Below are positions 26,001 to 35,000 of a DNA stretch of 64,000 bases, in pieces; positions within the stretch are counted from its first letter, which is position 1; every line of letters begins with the position of its first letter. The notes beneath the pieces are model-generated. The model was not told the DNA's origin. It saw nothing but the letters and a program-made list of their open reading frames with translations, and made no database searches. The translations under genes and the position numbers were made by a program. The stretch comes from Mytilus edulis (taxonomy: Eukaryota > Mollusca > Bivalvia > Mytilida > Mytilidae), in the NCBI RefSeq assembly GCF_963676685.1, contig NC_092349.1, forward strand, positions 78,566,604 to 78,630,603. The letters are read 5' to 3'.

Positions 26001-29000
26001 TAAACATCAACCTGATAAATTTATTAAGATTTATTTTAACCTATCAATATTTTTTAGATATATATTGCCCAGTTAGATTTATATTATTTTATAGAATACT
26101 TCAAATGTGATACATCCTCGTTACATGTGTTTAGTTAACCCTTGGAAGCAGTATCCTACGATGTATAGAGCTATATGCATATACTTTGAAACAATGCCAG
26201 TCTAACATAAACTTACCATCTTATATAGACGACTAGGGTAATAACAATTGCTTCCACAATACAAATGATGACAGTCGTTATAATCCAAGCATTTACATTT
26301 GTTCGATTATCACTATTTGCCTAAAAATAAAAAAATAGCAGAAATTGAAAATAAGGGTCTAGGTTACAAATAACAATATATTTTATTCAAAAATAATTCA
26401 AAACAAAATCAAAGGATGCTCTATGTTAAATATATGACTTATTGTTGAATATTAAATTCATGAAATCATGGAACATATATACGTTGTTTTCGAAGAATTG
26501 CTTGTTTCATTTCAATACAACGAATGTGATGAACGTGTTAATTCTTTGTGTTCAGTACTTTTGGTTTGAATATCAAATATACTTTAACTGCTGTTCAAAT
26601 TAATGATTCTAATATTTCGTTTGTGTCATAAATAAACATTGTTTACACTTTTTTGGGCCCTTTATATCTTGCTGTTATATGCGAGGCAAGGCTACGTGTT
26701 GAAAACCGTACTTTGACCTATAATACTTTACTTTTACAAATTGTGACCTGAATGGAGAGTTGTCTCATTGGCACTCAAACCATATCTTAGCATATTTATA
26801 AAGTAGCTGTATTTTGGTTCAATTTGAATTAATATCATCTCTTTAACTTCGGATTTCATTATTTGCAGCTATATGAACTTTTAAAATTACCTGTAGTGTT
26901 AAACTGGTTGAAGAAGGGTGAATATTATATAAAGTTGTAGCACTTGTTTGCACGAAATAAGTTGGTTCAATGTGTTTTACACTAGCTGTTGGTACTGGTA
27001 TTTTGCTAATTGATTGTAAGATTTTTGTGGAAGTCAATGTCCTTTTTGGAGATTCATATGAACTTAGGTATGTTGTTTTCGAAGACTCAAATGTTTCAGT
27101 TGAATATAACGGATATGATGAGAATATGTGTGCTCCACTGGTATGTAATGATGATGTTTCCTTTGTAACATCTGAAAAAGACAATAAAATAAATTATGAC
27201 GAGGGACATTATACATTTATAATCTCACTTCAATATTAGTATGTTGATTGATTATATTCTAGAGTTGTTAACCGATAAATGAATCTTCTACTTACTTTCA
27301 AACAGACTTAGATGTACAAGCTTACTCAACCCATCGCCTGCTTTATTTGTAGCTTTACAACTATAGTTTCCCCCGTCGTCTACCTCAAGGAAATTTAAAG
27401 TCAGGGTTTGATGAAAAACAGATCCTCCGATTGTATGTGACGTATCAGTATTGTGTATATTTAAGATTACACTGTTCTTAAACCATGTGACATTTATTTC
27501 TTCAGTCAAAGAATTTATATTACAAATCAAAGTTATATTTGTTCCCATGGCAGCAGGTTTGATCTCCGATATACTAACAACTGGTGGAACTTTTAATAAC
27601 AAATACAAAACATATTATTAAGCTTTAAAGCTTATTCGGACACGAGTCTTTATGTACTATATAATTTACTTGCTATGTACCTATGTAGAAAGAAATATAA
27701 TCAAGATTCTTACATACCCAAGTAATTTAATAACGCATTATTTCCATTTTTAGAGATATTTTTATTGTAGCTTTGATACAGATATAACAAATGAATATAA
27801 ATGAATAGCTTGACTATTTAGTACTTAAGCAAAACTACCAGTGAAAACATGTAGTCAATTTTTTTGTCATTAACCATTACGCAACAATGTTTGCATTGTG
27901 TATCCGACTTGGTTTAGATTCCTTGAATATTAAACTTTAATGACAATTCTAGTCAATTAAGATGTGAATTGAGTGCAAACGCATGAGCGGGGTTTGGATT
28001 CACAACCACAGTGTTAAATTGACTATTGATTACAGTAGTAGAACTACTTAGACTACTTGGCCATCGAGTCCCCTCTCCCCCCTAGTACATCAAGCAAACA
28101 ATTGTTATTATAATATTAATAATAATATTTTACTAAAAAAAGAAAACAACGTACCCAAATTTACTGTTAGGAAGACAGGTTGACTCCTCCCTATGTCTAT
28201 AATATTTGTTGCCTGACATGTATAATTTCCTTCATCTGCAAGTCGTAGGTGGTAAATTTGAAGGGAGGGAGATGACACAGTTCCTCCACCATACTTCCTA
28301 TTTCTGGTGATATTTATTATAACACCATCCTTTAACCAGGTAATATTTGTTGCTTTAGACGAAGACGGAACATAACATGATATAGTAATGTTAGTTCCAG
28401 CTTTTGCAGGTGCAATATCCGATATATTAGCGATTGGAACTGATAAAAAAAATGAAAAATGATTCAACTAGTTGTTCTCAGTACACACTTGACACTCTTT
28501 AAGTAAATATTTTCAGTTAGTGAATTCATCATTACTTTCTTGTTTTTGTCACATCAAAGAAAACAACAAACAAAAAGGTGAATAAAAGTAAATATTGTGC
28601 CATACAATACATCGTATGATCGTATGAAGAACAAATTGAAAACATATTTCTGCAGAAATCTAGTATCGAAAATAAATCTGATCTTACTAACACATAATTG
28701 CCGATATCTTTTTTAAATCAATTTGCTACTTATTTATGTCAACAATTATCAAGCTAAGTGGTTGATATTCGCGTGCTAATAGGGATTTTCCCCGATAAAT
28801 TATATATGATATTAACCTAACATTATTTCTAAAATAGCCGGAACACACTTTCAATCAACAAGATAAATACATTGTTTTTACTACCGAATTATTTACCGCA
28901 AAAGAGAAGTTTATAAATATCAGATCATTTCCAGGAATTAAACGTTTAGTGTGATTTTATGTATATATATATATAATACGTTACAGTATAAACGAGCACA

Positions 29001-32000
29001 CCAACTACCAGATTCATATGTAAATCAATTTATTTAGAACATATATGATAGACAGCAACGAATGATGTCCACTTATATATAACTAATAACAGGCTCTTAA
29101 TTTGAAAAGTCAAAACAATGATTTTGTTGGGTTAAAACATGTCTACAAGTGCTCAAATCTCCGTTTACTTTGGACAATAGTGTAACAGTTCAACATCATC
29201 ACCTCTTATTTGGCATGAACGCAGAAGGCCAATATCGTATGTTCTACTGATAGACCACTATATTAGAAAACATAATGTTTCGCTACTATTGCAAGGGTGG
29301 CATACAACGAAATAATTATTATAAATATTATAATGATGACTTACAAGTAATAACGCTCAAGGATACAGGTTGACTCGTCACTATTCCTATAGGGCTTGAT
29401 GCTTGACATGTATAGTGTCCTTCATCTTCCAGTTGCACATGGTATATCTCATATGAAAAAGTTCCGACATCATATTTCTCACTTCCTTTTATTTGTATTA
29501 TTTTGTCATTTTTCAGCCACGTGATGTTAGTCTCTTTAGTTGACAAATGAACATAACAGGATACAGTTATGTTATTCCCCAGTATAACAGACTCACTCGA
29601 AATGTTTGCGATAGGATCTATTAATAGAAAGGATAGATATTATGAAACATACATTTAAATCAACACTATATGCTTTGTTGCCATTACGTATGAACTGTTT
29701 TTTTTTATTTTAAAACTTTCTAATATTTACATAAAGGGTATTATGTAAAATATTATAAATTAAAACTTGGTTATGTTCGTTTTAATGACAAATACTGAGA
29801 CATTTTCTTGAACATCTCAGATAATATAGTCGAAAGATAATATTCAATGGCGAATATTATTAATTATTTGCAATACTTATAATGATACCAATTAAACGAA
29901 ATATATTGATTTCAATAATTTACCTAAAACAATAGCCAAAAACACAGTTTGATTTCCTGTTCCTATCGGATTTGTTGCCAGACATGTATAATTCCCTTCC
30001 TCCGCCTGTTGTACGTTGGAGATCTCCAGAGAAGGAGACGATATGGTTCCTCCACCATATTTTGTACTGTTTGTAATTTGTATGATACGACCATTCTTTA
30101 TCCAGGAGATACCTATTGCTTTAGATGATGTAGACACTTCACACCACATTGTTGTGTTAGTTCCAGCTTTAGCCGTAATAGTTTTTGAAACGTTTACAAT
30201 AGGATCTGTAAAATCACAATCAGGATTTACAAAAATTGGGAAATCGACAAAAGTTCATTGAGAGCACCAAGATATCTCCTGCTATATATGCGTGCATACT
30301 TTTTATACGGACATTAACTAACTAAAGTGCATTTTGTTCCCAATAAGGAAACGGATGGAATCTTTCATATATTGAAAACTGCGTGTTCGATCAAATATTT
30401 GAATATTTGTATTATGTTTCTATTGCTCTTATATATAATTAATGGCTGTAATTGGGATTTGCGGTTTTTCTAAGAGTGAATCATTATACGTACAAATTAA
30501 AAGCTGTGGTATAAACGCCTTAAGAAAAATATCAGCCAGAGATTAAGATGTAATCAAAATTACAGTACTTCAATGCAGGCCAATCTCGATTCGTATTTGA
30601 CTTATGTTTACCTAGCTTTCTATCTCGTTATTTTAATTGTAATGATGTTGTAATGTAAGCACCACAACACAAAGCAATAGTCAGCAAAACAAATGACATA
30701 CATCCTCTTTAAGTTAATGTGTTACTCTCGGTTGTAGTTTGTAATCCGGATTTATTTTCTCTCAATCGATGTATGACTTTTGTAAAGCAGTATACTTCTT
30801 TTGCCTTTATTTTGCCAATTCTGGAACCGATCAGTTTTTAAAATCAGGTATATTTGCATGAAGTCAAGTTGTATCTACAATATCTAATGACATGTAAAAA
30901 TGTAAAATTTTCACTATGCATTTTCTTTGCACGATTGGATGAATAAAGAGATAGTATTCGTAACTGGTATAACATACTTGCATGGTGCATATATGAATAA
31001 AGTCTTACTTTCAAATACACTCAAATGCATTGGATAACTTTTCCCTGTCTGTATAAAATTTGTTGCCTTGCACGTATAATTCATTTCGTCTTCGTGCCTA
31101 ACGGATGTTATTGTTAAGTTAGACAGCTGCTGTGACTTGCTGGTTGTTACCTTGTACTTATCATTGTTGTTTATTGCTCTCAACAACGTTTCATTTTGCA
31201 CGAACCACACTATTTTTGTGTCATCAGTCAGGGAAGTTATATGACAAGTTAGAGTTACATTATCATACATGACGACAGGCTCTTTAACCGAAATTTTAAC
31301 AACTGGAGGAGAATTATCTACATAAGAAGAAATAGAAATGTAAGCACAGTGATTCAGAAGAGCGTTGTGAGTGTTTAAATCAAGAATCAAAAGGATCAAA
31401 TACAAATACATAAAACAAAATTTGTACAGGAACCATGTATTTTTAAAACTACACAAGGTATACAATGACGATCATATTAAATGATGTGGTCATGTTTAAC
31501 TAAAAATGTATGTTTAAACATAGTACATTGTTTGTTAAAAAGTACAGGATCGTTAAAATTATAATATTTTATTACATTGGTAGCAATGAATCACATTGAA
31601 TTTCAATTAAGATAAAAACCATCAAAACAAACTGTGAATGCGTAGTAAATAATATAGTTCCTTACATATTCTACTTTAATTCATAAAAAAACAACGATGT
31701 GCCAATGTATGAAAAAAATAACTAATCAAAGAATTTAAATATCAAAAAATATTCAACTCGGGACGGAACAACATTGATGATTAATCCATTCGATACGCGC
31801 ATTCATAAACTTAATGTGTTGTTCAGTCACTCGTTGGATATTTTCTCTATTTGAGTTCTTCGATTAGTTATTCTATAATAAACTGTTGAATATGTGTGAT
31901 GCACATGACAGTAAACATGTTGTATATACACATGTACCATCTTACTTGGAGATACACCGAAGAAACGAAAGATATCAAAGGGCCATTCAAACGAAAATGC

Positions 32001-35000
32001 CGAGAACAAATTAACAACGCTATGGCAAATCATGTGGTTTGCACTAAAACCCTGTTTTTCTCCTAATCAATGGAGGTGTCACCATCAAAGGTAGAGATGA
32101 CTTTTCAACAACGCCTCTAGAAACGACGGATAGAAAAATCAACCAGTTTTTGGTTCTGAATTGTCTCTTCTTTTTTGGCCTTTGACACCAAGTCGGGAAT
32201 ATGGCAGTTGATATCAAATATTTTCGTTTTATCTGTATTGGTGTTTTATTTTCTTGCACTCAGGTGTTTTCCTCTTATAGTTGATGTGTTCCCTCTGTTT
32301 TGGTTTGTAACCTTGTTTCGTTTTCACTCAATTTATTTTTGGCTTTTGAAAACAAAGAAATTCTAAATTATGGTTAGCAGTTGATTTTATGGCATTAAAA
32401 CTTCATTTTCTCGTTATTGATTTCATAAGCATATGTTTTCGGAATTTTTCGTCCTCAATGATCTTTAACCTCGTTATTCATTTGACATTTTTTTTAAACA
32501 TTTTTTGATTCGTGTGTCATTAATGAGTCGTGTATAGACGGAACACGCATCTGGTGCGAATACAAAATTTCAATCCTGTTCTCTATGATGAGTTTATTTG
32601 CATTGTTTGTATCTTCTATAACATATAGTTGATCAAATCTGTATCTTAAAATCTTAAGATTATTTAAAACTTACAGCATGGTTCACAAACAACACCAGTA
32701 CAGTTTTTATTTTCACATACTGATTTCAATTCAAAGGCAATTGCTCTGAAGAGAAAAGTTAGTTAATCTTTTCATTTATGTTTACAACCAATTATGATTT
32801 TAATATAAAGATATAAATACTATGTTTTGGTGGGAATGAAATTTAAACATTATTTTATTTATTTTAATTCCTTTAAAATACATAAGAACAGATTTTAAGT
32901 TATTATTTTACAAGTGACAGAAACTATGTATAAATCGCTTATTATAGAGTGCATAACAGTGTGTAAATATTAATTAAAGGAAAAATTATATTTTCAAAAA
33001 TTTCTACTTCTCTAAATTTTAAATATCTCTTTATTTATAGCTTAACCGTCCCCCGTATCAGTACTTGTCATTGTTATAATATTTGCTTATATTTATAGAG
33101 CTTGTGTGTGTAGAGAATTTTCTATTTGCTTTCATATATATATAGTTGCATTGATAGTCGAAGGCAACAAATAATAGGAATTTTAATGTTAATATACGAA
33201 TAACAGGGAATACTTTGAATTAAAAGAAACTCCCCCATAGTGTATAATATTGACGGGCTTAGTACTTTCTATCATACCCGTTGTTGAAATGGACAGATAT
33301 TGTACTTCCAGATTCATTCCTTTTAGTGATGTTTTCACAATATACTACGTCTTTGCCTCCTTGATTAATTGTTAGTGCAAACGTTGATGGGGCTCTCTTA
33401 AAAGAACAAAATCGAACACCATATTCATATGTAACAAGGTGAATTCATACCAGGATTAATCTATGTTAGTGAATGAAGTTTATTTACAGGTTTCGTAACG
33501 AGTGATTATTTGATCTACAATCCCCTTCCCTTTTCATGAATGTGACCGACCGAATTAGACTTTTCATAGGATTTGTAATAACATGAGCAACACGACGGGT
33601 GCCACATGTGGAAAATGATCTGCTTACCCGTCCGGAGCACCTCAGATCACTCCCAGTCTTTAGTTTTCTATATTGTTTTTGGGTATTATCATTGTCTGTG
33701 TGTCTTTTTTCATTTTTAGCCACGACGTTGTCAGTTTATTTTCGATTTATGAGTTTGACTGTTCCTCTGGAATCTTTCACCCATCTTTTCGATCCATAGT
33801 CGTTTTCTGTGATATCAATACAACAATATTTATTTAAAGTTCAGTTGAAAACAGCTTTCGTGAGCACCGAGTCAATTATTCTACTCAGAAGAGTTTGTTT
33901 GAACTTTCTAAGTAATGCAATAAATAAATATAGAATGTTTAATGAATAATTATTACACATTTTCCGTACATCTATGTTGATGTATATACGAAAGAATGTT
34001 CATGTCATTTGATAACAAATAATATTGATCTAACAAAGATTTTCTGTATTTATCAAATGACATTAAAAAAAGAAAAATTATGCGATTTTTTAAAGTTTTA
34101 ATTGTATAAACTATTAAAAAAGATATCAAACCGATGTAAAAACATATTTTCATTTCGATCAAAATCACACGAAAATTATGTCACTGGCGACATTTAGTTT
34201 ATCCATACGGCTTTATAATATTGCAATATTTAGATATTTCAAGCTAACGTAAACTTACCTTTTCTCTATATGTTTCGTATGCGAAAAATGTAGTATTTCC
34301 ACTCCTTGCTGATATTATGCTTATCTTCATTTCCCCAGTGTTAAAAGAAACTAAACATTTCGTCAATTTATTCCCAAAACCACAAAATCTACAATTATAC
34401 AAAATAAATGGATAAGATATGAAAATCAAGCACGGAAAACAGATTATGTAAAATTTGTAATACAATTTCAAATACTAATATTTTGTACACACTTGTCAAA
34501 TACTAAAGAGAATATTTTAGTTTCATTGTGACATAGTGAATAACAGTATAATTGGTAAACATATTTCAAATACTGATCTTTACACACATTTTATGTGTTA
34601 ATTAGATATATATGAATATCATAAGCGTACTATATTTTTTCAATGTTTTTACCATTGATCCACAGTTGTTATAATGCAAATGTAAATACGAAACTAGAAG
34701 TGAAAAACTATTGAATAGAAACATTTGCTCTTCTTAAAAAAATCGATATCCTGGCTTAACAACTAATTTTTACATAATTTTGCATTCCGTGTCATAAAAA
34801 AAAGTAACCCAACAAAAGAATCTACTCGAAGGAAAATTAAAAACTAAAAGTCTATAATCAAATGGTCGAATCAAAAACGCAAACAAACAATAAATATATG
34901 AGTATTCTTTTTGCTTTTCATTTGAAAGATAAATGTTTAAAAGTCTTTAGGTTTTGATTAAATCTTTTGCAAAAAACGATTTTATTATCGAAATGAAAGA

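Noticed and set aside
26970..27239. 89-codon plus-strand frame opposite the stalk of receptor A
   Set aside because: Antisense shadow of exon 12; the minus-strand reading has splice sites and the right phase.
33599..33799. 66-codon hydrophobic plus-strand frame
   Set aside because: Within a widespread retroelement tail (S5); the same sequence recurs as a repeat.
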